Source: Vitreoscilla sp.
Lineage (GTDB): Bacteria; Pseudomonadota; Gammaproteobacteria; Burkholderiales; Burkholderiaceae
Reading direction: 5' to 3'
Length of the DNA: 6,632 bases
Assembly: GCA_014378125.1 (NCBI GenBank)
Contig: JACMOG010000278.1
Location: forward strand, 1 to 6,632
In this document: positions 1 to 5,357 of the stretch, piece by piece
Numbering within the stretch: position 1 is the stretch's first letter
Layout: each line of letters begins with the position of its first letter
Notes under the pieces: generated by a model
What the model was told of the DNA's origin: nothing
Database searches by the model: none
The model's input: the letters and a program-made list of their open reading frames with translations, nothing else
Program-made: the position numbers and the translations under genes

Positions 1-1
1 C

Positions 2-223
2 GCCAAGGTGGCGCCCCGCGGCTCGGTGCCGGCCGCCCTGCGCAACCGCTTCGCGAAGGCCAACGGCCAGATCGCGGCGCAGCGCGAGGCCCTGTTCCGC
101 GCCACGTCGGTGGTCGAGCAGAACCTCGAGATCCTCATTCCACGGCCCATGGCCGAGACCAGCGTCTACTCGGCCACCGGCGCCAACCAACGCGGGCCGG
201 GCCGGGTGATCGCGGCGAGCTGA
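2..223 (+). CDS. flgN: FlgN-like flagellar export chaperone, C-terminal end only (5' end outside window)
   Basis: The open frame enters from the left edge with no start inside the window; 73 codons plus TGA are visible. The peptide begins with a basic, Ala/Gln-rich helix (LRNRFAKANGQIAAQREALF), followed by a second helix (VVEQNLEIL) and a tail of the form SVYSATGANQRGPGR. FlgN chaperones end in this way: a helical coiled-coil followed by a disordered Y-x-x-x-G tail. FlgN binds the hook-filament junction proteins FlgK and FlgL in the cytoplasm and delivers them to the flagellar export gate. The assignment rests on the C-terminal pattern alone, and flgM and flgA, the usual neighbours, would lie outside the window. 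Another coiled-coil flagellar protein cannot be excluded. A terminator hairpin follows about 40 bp after the stop, so this is probably the last gene of its transcript. Confidence 0.5.
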   Translation, partial: AKVAPRGSVPAALRNRFAKANGQIAAQREALFRATSVVEQNLEILIPRPMAETSVYSATGANQRGPGRVIAAS

Positions 224-264
224 TCCGCCGACCCGAACGGGCCTCGCCCCTTCCTCGCCAGCAT

Positions 265-287
265 GGGCCCTTCGGGGCCCGTTTGCG
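265..287 (+). terminator. Rho-independent-type terminator with UUCG loop after the FlgN-like gene
   Basis: A perfect 6-bp GC stem, GGGCCC (265-270) and GGGCCC (275-280), closes on the tetraloop TTCG (271-274). A short T-rich stretch, GTTTGCGTT, follows. The UUCG loop makes the hairpin very stable, but the T tract is poor. It lies 42 bp after the FlgN-like stop and 22 bp before the next start, where a terminator would be expected. The upstream AACGGGCC (236-243) can pair with GGCCCGTT (276-283) as a competing stem. Confidence 0.55.
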
Positions 288-308
288 TTCTGGCGCGACA
301 ATCCACCG

Positions 309-656
309 ATGCATCCCACCCTGCAGGCCGCGCTCGCCGAAGCCCGACCCCTGATCGATGGACGCGGCTGGCAGGCGCCGTCGCCAGAGACGACCGCCGC
401 CGCCGGGCGCCTGCTCGACCTGGTGGAGCCGCTTCAGCGCCAGCCCGACGTGCAGGCGGAGCCCGACGGCACGATCTCGTTCGAATGGGAGGCCGGCGAA
501 CACGGCTGGCTCACATTGACGGTCGACGACCAGGGCCAACTCACGCACAGCGCCGTGCTGGGCGAGGACGAGTTCACGCAGACCGAGGCGTTCGGCGACG
601 TGCTGCCTGGATGGGCGGATACCCTGCTCAGGCGGGTGCTGGGCGCGGGGCACTGA
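309..656 (+). CDS. Small acidic protein of unknown function
   Basis: I do not recognise a named family. The 115-residue product has no signal peptide or membrane segment and looks cytosolic. It starts with two likely helices (residues 3-15 and 27-44). Residues 55-83 then have a beta-strand pattern (TISFEWEAGEHGWLTLTVDD) alternating with turns. The end is acidic, then amphipathic (GEDEF, followed by LPGWADTLLRRVL). This single-domain alpha/beta layout with an aromatic-rich sheet is seen in many uncharacterised proteobacterial proteins. The ATG at 309 is the first in frame after the terminator and has no clear Shine-Dalgarno sequence, so the start is likely but not certain. Codon bias is strongly GC at third positions, as in its neighbours, which supports real coding over the antisense frames in the same place. 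It lies close behind a flagellar gene, but the terminator between them argues against a shared transcript. Confidence 0.75.
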   Translation: MHPTLQAALAEARPLIDGRGWQAPSPETTAAAGRLLDLVEPLQRQPDVQAEPDGTISFEWEAGEHGWLTLTVDDQGQLTHSAVLGEDEFTQTEAFGDVLPGWADTLLRRVLGAGH

Positions 657-781
657 GACGCGTGCGGGCTCGGGCGGGTTCCGGCGGTTTCAGGCGGCGA
701 CCTCGCGGCCAGAACCCGCCACAAACCGCCAGAACCCACGAGAACCGCCAGACGCTTGCCAGCCAGGCGGGCAGTCTCCGA
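657..781. repeat. Convergent intergenic gap with crossing inverted repeats (possible bidirectional terminator)
   Basis: This 125-bp gap separates the stop of the small acidic protein from the stop of the PilU-type gene. It holds two perfect inverted pairs. GGCGGGTTC (673-681) pairs with GAACCCGCC (712-720), and GGCGGTTT (683-690) pairs with AAACCGCC (723-730). The pairs cross, so both stems cannot form as simple hairpins at once. Further degenerate copies of an AACCGCCAGA/AACCC motif fill 711-752. There is no T-run on either strand, so intrinsic termination is not demonstrated. The position between convergent stops suggests a transcription-blocking role, which is inference. Confidence 0.45.
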
Positions 782-2083
782 TCAGCGACCACCGCCGCCC
801 GCAGCGGCCGCGGCTTCCGCCAGGCGCTTCTTCTCGCGCATCTTGGCCATCTCCTCGTCCTCGGCCTTGTGGCGCGCCTCGGTCTTCTTGCGCAGCTCCT
901 CCACCGGATCGTCCTTCGGAGCCTCGACCTCGTCGTCGCCCATGTCCAGCGACAGGCCGCCCGAGTCGCCCAGCGACGACGGCTCGCCGCGCTTGCTGCG
1001 CAGCTTGATGTTCAGGCGCAGCTCGTTGGCCGAGTCGGCGTTGCGGATGGCCTCCTCGAAGCCGATCAGGCGTTTCTCGTAGAGCTCGAACAGCGCCCAG
1101 TCGAACGTGGCCATGCCCAGCTCGCGCGAGCGCGACATCACGTCCTTGATCTCGTTGAAGGCGCCGTTGAAGATCTTCTCCGCGATGGTCGGCGTGTTCA
1201 GCAGGATCTCGATGGCGGCCGCGCGGCCCTTGCCGTCCTCGCGCCGCACCAGGCGTTGCGAGACGATGGCGCGCAGGTTGGCCGACAGGTCCATCAGCAG
1301 CTGGGCGCGGCGCTCCTCGGGGAAGAAATTGATGATGCGCTCGATCGTCTGGCTGGCCGAGTTGGCGTGCAGCGTGCCCAGGCACAGGTGGCCCGTCTCG
1401 GCGAAGGCGATCGCGTGCTCCATCGTTTCGGCATCTCGGATCTCGCCGATCAGGATCACGTCGGGCGCCTGGCGCAGCGTGTTCTTCAGCGCGTGGTGCC
1501 AGCTGTGGGTGTCCACGCCCACCTCGCGGTGCGTGACCAGCGACTTCTGCGACTGGTGCACGTACTCCACCGGGTCTTCCACGGTGATGATATGGCCCGA
1601 TGACGTGCGGTTGCGGTGGTCGATCATCGCGGCCAGCGAGGTCGACTTGCCCGAGCCGGTGGCGCCCACCACCAGCACCAGGCCGCGCTTGGCCATCACC
1701 ACCTCCTTGAGCACCTCGGGCAGCTTGAGCTTCTCGAAGTTGGGGATCTCGGCGGCGATCGTGCGGCAGACCAGGCTCACGCACTGCTGCTGCACGAGGA
1801 TGTTGATGCGGAAGCGGCCCGTGCCGGGAATCGTCACCGCGAAGTTGCACTCGAACTCCCTGGCGAACTCCTCGCGCTGCTTCTCGGTCATCATGGCGTG
1901 GGCCAGCGCGCGGGTGACGTCGGCCGTCAGCTTCTGCGCGGTCATCGGCTTCATGCCGCCGTCCACCTTCATGCTGGGCGGGAAATCATTGGCGATGAAC
2001 AGGTCGGAGCCGCCGGCCGCCGACATGGCGGCAAGCAGCTTGTGCATGTAGGTGCGGGCTTGTTCTTCGGTGAGGGCAGACAT
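782..2083 (-). CDS. pilU: Type IV pilus retraction ATPase, PilU class (PilT/PilU family), with C-terminal extension
   Basis: This is a 433-residue GspE/PilT-superfamily secretion ATPase, a cytoplasmic hexameric motor at the base of the type IV pilus. Family motifs appear in order: Walker A GATGSGKS (140-147), Asp box ITVEDPVEY (166-174), Walker B with DVILIGEIRD (208-217), and His box GHLCLGTLHANSA (231-243). An N-terminal PAS-like half (about 5-110) carries GGSDLFI. The segment EEAIRNADSANELRLNIKL (343-361) is typical of PilU; PilT has AIRNLIRE instead. In studied bacteria PilU is an accessory retraction motor that works with PilT to supply force. PilU proteins usually end near residue 380. 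This one runs on for about 60 residues as an acidic linker (SLDMGDDEVEAPKDD), a K/E/R-rich probable coiled coil (395-424) and an Ala-Gly tail. The ATG at 2083 has GGAG four bases upstream. No pilT lies next to it; upstream is a same-strand exporter operon 242 bp away, so it probably has its own promoter. Confidence 0.9.
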   Translation of the reverse strand: MSALTEEQARTYMHKLLAAMSAAGGSDLFIANDFPPSMKVDGGMKPMTAQKLTADVTRALAHAMMTEKQREEFAREFECNFAVTIPGTGRFRINILVQQQCVSLVCRTIAAEIPNFEKLKLPEVLKEVVMAKRGLVLVVGATGSGKSTSLAAMIDHRNRTSSGHIITVEDPVEYVHQSQKSLVTHREVGVDTHSWHHALKNTLRQAPDVILIGEIRDAETMEHAIAFAETGHLCLGTLHANSASQTIERIINFFPEERRAQLLMDLSANLRAIVSQRLVRREDGKGRAAAIEILLNTPTIAEKIFNGAFNEIKDVMSRSRELGMATFDWALFELYEKRLIGFEEAIRNADSANELRLNIKLRSKRGEPSSLGDSGGLSLDMGDDEVEAPKDDPVEELRKKTEARHKAEDEEMAKMREKKRLAEAAAAAGGGGR

Positions 2084-2325
2084 GGGGCTCCGGGGCGGCA
2101 GGGGTTGCGCGTTTCGCCCGCAAGATTGCCAGCGAAGCGGTGCCGGGAATCGGTGGATGAGCGGGACAAAGCGCGCGGAGGTTCCGCTCAAGTTCCCGCG
2201 CCGACCGGATCTCCCGCGCGTCATCGAACTCATCGGCCGCGCGCCCGCTAAGATGAAGCCGGAGGCGGCACTAATGCTCACCCTGGGCCGGCTCGTGGGC
2301 CCGCTCGAGAAATCCCCTCCCGTTC
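2084..2325. other. Gene-free gap between exporter gene and PilU-type gene
   Basis: No convincing gene is seen in these 242 bp. A long minus frame runs through them but lacks protein-like character. On the exporter side, GGGCC (2285-2289) and GGCCC (2298-2302) could form a short hairpin, without a T-run on the minus strand. The PilU-type promoter should lie here. I saw only weak sigma-70-like hexamers and cannot place it. Confidence 0.4.
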
Positions 2326-3588
2326 TCAGCCCGGATCGACCTGGATCCGCAGCCGGCCGGCGTCCAGCCGCACCTTCAGGTGTCGGTGGCGCGCCAGGTA
2401 GTGCACCAGCACGGCCGCGGCGGCGAAGCCCGAGGCGCCGCCCACGCCCAGCGCCCAGCGCGGGCCCAGCGTGTCGGCCACCCAGCCCACCACGGGCGCG
2501 CCGATGGGCGTGCCGCCCAGGGCGATCGCCAGGCGCATCGCGGCCACGCGGCCGCGCATGGCCGGCTCGACGGCCAGTTGCAGCAGGCTGTTGGTGGTGT
2601 TGACGAAGGTGAGCGCGGTCACGCCCACCAGCACCAGCGCGGCGGCGAACGACCAGTAGCCGGGCATCAGCGCGGCCAGCGTGCAGCCCACGCCGAACAG
2701 CGCGGCCGACGACATCAGCAGCTCCCGCCGCGGCGACTTCCTGCGCGCCGCGAGCAGCGCGCCGGAAATGGTGCCGACGGCCATGATGGACATCAGCAGG
2801 CCGTAGCGGCTCGCGTCGGCATGGAACACGCTGACGGCCATCGTCGAGATGAAGATGGAGAAGTTCAGGCCGAAGGTGCCGATCAGGAACAGCATCCAGA
2901 AGATGGCGCGCAGGTCGGGCCGCCTGCGTACGTAGCGCAGCCCCTCCAGGAATCCGCTGCCGCGCGGCGCCCCGCCCTCGCCCGGATGCACGTGGCGCAC
3001 GTGGCGGCGCAAGGCCCGCAGCGCCACCAGCACCGCCAGGTACGACAGCGCGTTGACGATGAAGGCCCAGCCCGTGCCCAGCGACGACAGCAGCACGCCG
3101 GCGATGGCCGGGCCCACCATGCGCGCCGCATTGAACGAGGTGGAGTTCAGGCCCACCGCATTGGACAGGTCGCGGTCGCCCACCAGTTCCGAGACGAAGG
3201 TCTGGCTGGCCGGCGAGTCGAACGCGGTCACGCAGCCCAGCAACAGCGCGAAGGCGTCCACGTGCCACAAGGTGACGATGCCGGTCAGGGTGAGCAGGCC
3301 CAGCGTGAGCGCCAGCACGAACATCGCCGACTGCGTCGCCATCAGGATGCGGCGCCGGTCGAACCGGTCGGCCGCCGAGCCGGTGAACGGCAGCAGCAGG
3401 ATGTGCGGCCCGAACTGCAGCGCCATCACCACGCCCAGGCTGGTGGCGTTGTGATGCGTCAGCTGGGTGAGCACCAGCCAGTCCTGCGCGGTGCGCTGCA
3501 CCCAGGTGCCGATGTTGGAGACCAACGACCCCGCGGCCCAGGTGCGGTAGCTCGGGTTGCGCAGCGAACGGAACGTGCCTTCGCTCAT
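2326..3588 (-). CDS. MFS exporter, EntS-like (MFS_3 / DHA3 type)
   Basis: This 420-residue inner-membrane transporter has about 12 hydrophobic helices, the usual length for the family. The N-terminus (FRSLRNPSYRTWAAG, then SNIGTWVQRTAQDWLVL, 22-40) and the segment FDSPASQTFVSELVG (123-137) are characteristic of the EntS-like MFS_3 group, whose members export siderophores, macrolides and other small molecules. Motif A appears as GSAADRFDRRR (70-80) between helices 2 and 3, with a second-half counterpart near RGRVAAMR (345-352). A hydrophilic, Arg/His-rich loop at about 191-225 separates the two six-helix halves. The last 20 residues are a basic cytoplasmic tail. The start overlaps the stop of the upstream membrane protein by four bases (ATGA, 3585-3588), indicating translational coupling. 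It is the last gene of the MarR-led operon. Substrate is unknown. Efflux of a compound sensed by the MarR protein is the natural inference. Confidence 0.9.
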   Translation of the reverse strand: MSEGTFRSLRNPSYRTWAAGSLVSNIGTWVQRTAQDWLVLTQLTHHNATSLGVVMALQFGPHILLLPFTGSAADRFDRRRILMATQSAMFVLALTLGLLTLTGIVTLWHVDAFALLLGCVTAFDSPASQTFVSELVGDRDLSNAVGLNSTSFNAARMVGPAIAGVLLSSLGTGWAFIVNALSYLAVLVALRALRRHVRHVHPGEGGAPRGSGFLEGLRYVRRRPDLRAIFWMLFLIGTFGLNFSIFISTMAVSVFHADASRYGLLMSIMAVGTISGALLAARRKSPRRELLMSSAALFGVGCTLAALMPGYWSFAAALVLVGVTALTFVNTTNSLLQLAVEPAMRGRVAAMRLAIALGGTPIGAPVVGWVADTLGPRWALGVGGASGFAAAAVLVHYLARHRHLKVRLDAGRLRIQVDPG

Positions 3589-3920
3589 TCGTGTGCTTGC
3601 GAACCCGGGTTGCCGCCGTTGAATCGACCGAAACGGCGCGCGATCAGCACGGCCAGCACGAACGCGCCCGCGCCGAACGCCAGCGCGTCATCGGGCGCGC
3701 GCAGGTCGAAGCGGCCCACGCGCGCCAGCAGCACCCAGGCCACCACAGCGTTGAGGAAACCCCACAGCACGTTGACGGTGGACGACGATCGGCCCTCGCC
3801 CGGTGGCGTGGCGAACGGGCTCTGGAAGGCCTGCCCCATGGCGCCCGCCACGATGTGCGGGATCGCGTTGAGCGTGAAGGCGCCGCCGAAGAACCAGGCG
3901 ACGTAGTGACCGATGTTCAT
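3585..3920 (-). CDS. Small membrane protein of unknown function
   Basis: The 111-residue product has three or so hydrophobic segments: roughly residues 5-30 (VAWFFGGAFTLNAIPHIVAG), 48-67 (VNVLWGFLNAVVAWVLLARV) and 78-95 (DALAFGAGAFVLAVLIARRF). A polar loop (FATPPGEGRSSST) lies between the first two. It looks like a small inner-membrane protein; I cannot name a family. The start at 3920 has GAGGAG about seven bases upstream, a good ribosome site that lies inside the end of the isochorismatase remnant. Its ATG overlaps that remnant's stop by four bases, and its own stop overlaps the exporter start by four bases, so it sits in the middle of a translationally coupled set. The context suggests a role linked to the exporter, but that is only association. 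Confidence 0.8.
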   Translation of the reverse strand: MNIGHYVAWFFGGAFTLNAIPHIVAGAMGQAFQSPFATPPGEGRSSSTVNVLWGFLNAVVAWVLLARVGRFDLRAPDDALAFGAGAFVLAVLIARRFGRFNGGNPGSQAHE

Positions 3921-4078
3921 CGGGAAGCTCCTCGAGTGGACAACAGCGCGAGGACGTCGGCGGTGCGACCCGTCACGGCGATGCGGGGAAAGATCCGGGG
4001 GGTGCTGTTCTCGTGCACCAGCGGATGCAGGTCGATGACCACCCGCGCGGTCTGCGCATCGAGCGTGGTGACAGGCAT
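3917..4078 (-). pseudogene. Isochorismatase-family hydrolase remnant with large in-frame internal deletion
   Basis: The 53-codon frame joins two ends of one family. Residues 1-17 (MPVTTLDAQTARVVIDL) match the usual start of isochorismatase-like hydrolases, including the catalytic Asp (D16 here) in VVIDL. Residues 18-46 (HPLVHENSTPRIFPRI, then TGRTADVLALL) match the usual C-terminus, of the form HxxSxxRIFPRLGETGTTxxVLALL. Family members are about 180-200 residues, so some 130 central residues are gone, including the catalytic Lys and Cys. No enzyme activity is expected. The junction lies at codons 16-18 (about 4025-4033). The frame still starts at an ATG four bases after the MarR stop and ends in an ATGA overlap with the membrane protein. 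I infer a deleted gene whose short frame still passes ribosomes downstream. A genuinely short functional peptide is possible but less likely. Confidence 0.7.
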
Positions 4079-4082
4079 GGCT

Positions 4083-4523
4083 TCAGTTTTCTCCGAGGCG
4101 GCCCACCAGGGCGATGGCGTCGCCCAGCGTGCGCTGCTCGTCGGCGTCGAGGCGATCGATGGCGGTGGTGAGCCACGCGAGCTTGGCCGCGTGGCGCTGG
4201 CGCCGCGCCTCCACGCCCCGCTGGGTCAGCGAGAACAGGATCTGGCGGCCGTCGGTGGGATGGGCCTGGCGCTGCACCAGGCCCTCCTGCTCCAGCTCGG
4301 CCAGCAGCGTGCCCATCGATTGCGGCTTCACCAGCTCGGCGCGCGCGAGCTCGGCGGTGGTCATCGGCCCGTGCCGTTGCAGGCGCCCCATGGCGGCGGC
4401 CTGCGACCAGCTGGGGCCCTCGGTGCCGGCCTCGCTGCGAACCCGGCGCAGCAGCACGCCCATGCCCTGCATCAGCTCGCCGGCGGCGACTTCGGACGAC
4501 GGAAGATGGCGACGCGATGGCAT
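4083..4523 (-). CDS. MarR-family transcriptional regulator
   Basis: A 146-residue winged-helix regulator of normal MarR length. Helical dimerisation segments lie at both ends (about 11-32 and 105-144). The DNA-binding core runs from QAAAMGRLQRHGPMTTAELA (41-60) through the recognition helix region around KPQSMGTLLAELEQEGLVQR (66-85) to the wing HPTDGRQILFSLTQRG (88-103), whose D-x-R motif is a family hallmark. MarR proteins are usually dimeric repressors released by small aromatic or oxidising ligands, and often control neighbouring efflux or hydrolase genes. Here the stop is four bases before the isochorismatase remnant's ATG, so the regulator is the first gene of the exporter operon and probably controls itself and the pump. 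The ATG at 4523 has no strong Shine-Dalgarno sequence. The upstream region shows a CTTGCAAG palindrome and truncated sequence. Confidence 0.88.
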   Translation of the reverse strand: MPSRRHLPSSEVAAGELMQGMGVLLRRVRSEAGTEGPSWSQAAAMGRLQRHGPMTTAELARAELVKPQSMGTLLAELEQEGLVQRQAHPTDGRQILFSLTQRGVEARRQRHAAKLAWLTTAIDRLDADEQRTLGDAIALVGRLGEN

Positions 4524-4530
4524 GCCGCCA

Positions 4531-4559
4531 GTCTAGTAGATCAACAGCCTATCTTGCAA
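4531..4559 (-). promoter_or_regulatory. Candidate promoter/operator of the MarR operon
   Basis: On the minus strand TTGCAA (4559-4554) and CTAGAC (4536-4531) are 17 bp apart. The -35 is fair and the -10 is weak. The -35 is embedded in the perfect 8-bp palindrome CTTGCAAG (4553-4560), a plausible operator half for a dimeric regulator. If real, the transcript would begin almost at the MarR ATG, giving a leaderless or near-leaderless message, which would fit the lack of a ribosome site. Low confidence. Confidence 0.2.
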
Positions 4560-4760
4560 GTTTGACTTCCAATATCCCCTGGCCTGGACAGCACTTGCCG
4601 TTTTCCACGCAGGCGGGGGTTGAAGGCGCGCCTCCCACCAAGCCGGAGCCGACGTCTCGTCGGAGAACTGCGGGTTGTTGACCGCGCCAATGGCCTCGTA
4701 GAACGTCCTGGCCTTGGCGAGGTCAAGGACGGGAAGGTTGACGAAGATCTGCTTGGCCAT
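4533..4760 (-). pseudogene. VOC (glyoxalase-like) family gene, 5' stub only
   Basis: Residues 1-38 (MAKQIFVNLPVLDLAKARTF, then YEAIGAVNNPQFSDETSA) are a clear start of a VOC-superfamily protein, with the first beta strand, the D-L-x-K-A-R-x-F-Y helix and the N-P-x-F-S-D-E-T turn. Family members of this type run to about 130-140 residues with a paired beta-alpha-beta-beta-beta fold. Here the match stops near 4647, and the remaining 37 residues (PAWWEARLQPPPAW and on) have no VOC character. I checked both other minus frames and neither continues the family. The second half and the metal-binding residues are absent, so the product cannot be a working enzyme. The ATG at 4760 keeps a good AAAGGAAG ribosome site five bases upstream, which suggests fairly recent loss. 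A larger frame from 4829 exists, but this start fits the family. Confidence 0.7.
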
Positions 4761-4833
4761 GAAGGCTTCCTTTGGAGGTCGATTCGTTGACGGGCGCTGC
4801 GCGTTCAGGCGAGCCGCATGTTCACACACGACG

Positions 4834-4849
4834 ATCGACGGCCGTCGAT
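4834..4849. promoter_or_regulatory. 16-bp perfect palindrome in the divergent intergenic region
   Basis: ATCGACGGCCGTCGAT is perfectly self-complementary with no spacer. It lies between the divergent VOC stub (start 4760) and the DUF805 gene (start 4995). The right half overlaps a second small inverted repeat, GTCG-ATTT-CGAC (4844-4855). A binding site for a dimeric regulator is the natural inference; which one is unknown. It does not resemble the CTTGCAAG site next to the MarR gene. Confidence 0.35.
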
Positions 4850-4909
4850 TTCGACATGCTCACGGGCGGTCCCGGCGCATCGTGAAGCAGGGGGTGCCCT
4901 CGCCGTCTC

Positions 4910-4940
4910 TTGCCAAACGAGCCGGAAGACCCGTTACAGT
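4910..4940 (+). promoter_or_regulatory. Candidate sigma-70 promoter for the DUF805 gene
   Basis: TTGCCA (4910-4915) matches the -35 consensus at five of six bases. TACAGT (4935-4940) matches the -10 at four of six. The 19-bp spacer is slightly long. The expected start of transcription near 4947 would leave a leader of about 48 nt containing the AGGAG ribosome site at 4980-4984. Confidence 0.35.
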
Positions 4941-4994
4941 CGCCGCAGGACGAAGGCCGCGCCGAACGAATCCACAATGAGGAGAGAGAGAACC

Positions 4995-5315
4995 ATGAAG
5001 ATCCAGGAATCCGTCGAGACGTGCATCACGAAGAAATACACCGACTTCTCCAGCACCGCCACCCGATCCGAGTTCTGGTGGTTCATCCTGTTCCTGTTCG
5101 TCATCCAGGTCGTGCTGAGCGTCATCTACCGCCCGCTCGCGATGATCTTCGCGCTCGCCACGCTGGTGCCCTACTTCGCCGTGGGCACGCGACGCCTGCG
5201 CGATACCGACCACAGCCCGTGGTGGTGGCTCATCGGCCTGGTACCGCTCGTCGGATCGATCGTGCTGATCGTGTTCTTCGCCAAGCCGGGCAAGACGCCG
5301 ACCACGCCCACCTGA
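4995..5315 (+). CDS. DUF805-family inner-membrane protein, compact form
   Basis: The 106-residue product has the DUF805 layout. A short cytoplasmic N-terminus with a conserved pattern (C10, then KKYTDFSSTATRSEFWWF, 13-30) leads into a first membrane segment (about 27-45). A second segment (about 47-63) runs into the family signature GTRRLRDTDHSPWWWL (64-79; usually RRLHDTGRSGWW), followed by a third segment (about 77-96) and a short polar tail (KPGKTPTTPT). Function of the family is unknown. Many members are about 120-140 residues with four hydrophobic segments; this one is shorter, with almost no loop between the first two. The start at 4995 has AGGAG ten bases upstream within a purine-rich GAGAGAG tract. 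An in-frame ATG at 4977 would add MRRERT but lies ahead of that ribosome site. The exonuclease gene follows after 42 bp and may be co-transcribed. Confidence 0.85.
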   Translation: MKIQESVETCITKKYTDFSSTATRSEFWWFILFLFVIQVVLSVIYRPLAMIFALATLVPYFAVGTRRLRDTDHSPWWWLIGLVPLVGSIVLIVFFAKPGKTPTTPT

Positions 5316-5357
5316 GACGCGAACCGTCCTTGGGAAATCCTGCGTCGCACTGACAAG

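Noticed and set aside
263..1603. Long plus-strand frames opposite the PilU-type gene (also 1107-2051 and 1616-2251)
   Set aside because: They are open because of high GC content. Their products are low-complexity Arg/Ala/His/Leu sequences with no family character.
2116..2132. Sigma-54-like TGGCA...TTGC upstream of the PilU-type gene on the minus strand
   Set aside because: The GG and GC elements are about eight bases apart from each other instead of the required spacing of about eleven.
2285..2302. Short GGGCC/GGCCC hairpin after the exporter stop
   Set aside because: A 5-bp stem with no T-run on the minus strand is expected by chance at this GC content.
782..3268. A single 828-codon minus-strand frame spanning the exporter, the gap and the PilU-type gene
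   Set aside because: Only the last 433 codons are PilU. The upstream part is an out-of-frame, Arg/Gly/Ala-rich shadow of the exporter gene and an intergenic stretch, so it is not a fusion protein.
2380..3906. 508-codon plus-strand frame opposite the exporter and membrane genes
   Set aside because: Antisense shadow rich in Arg, Gln, His and Gly with no domain pattern; the minus strand has clear membrane proteins.
4533..4646. Simple frameshift as the cause of the VOC gene ending
   Set aside because: None of the three minus-strand frames downstream of the break resumes the family pattern, so sequence has been lost or replaced.
5314..5346. Terminator between the DUF805 and exonuclease genes
   Set aside because: Only a 4-5-bp GACGC/GCGTC pairing is present, without a T-run.
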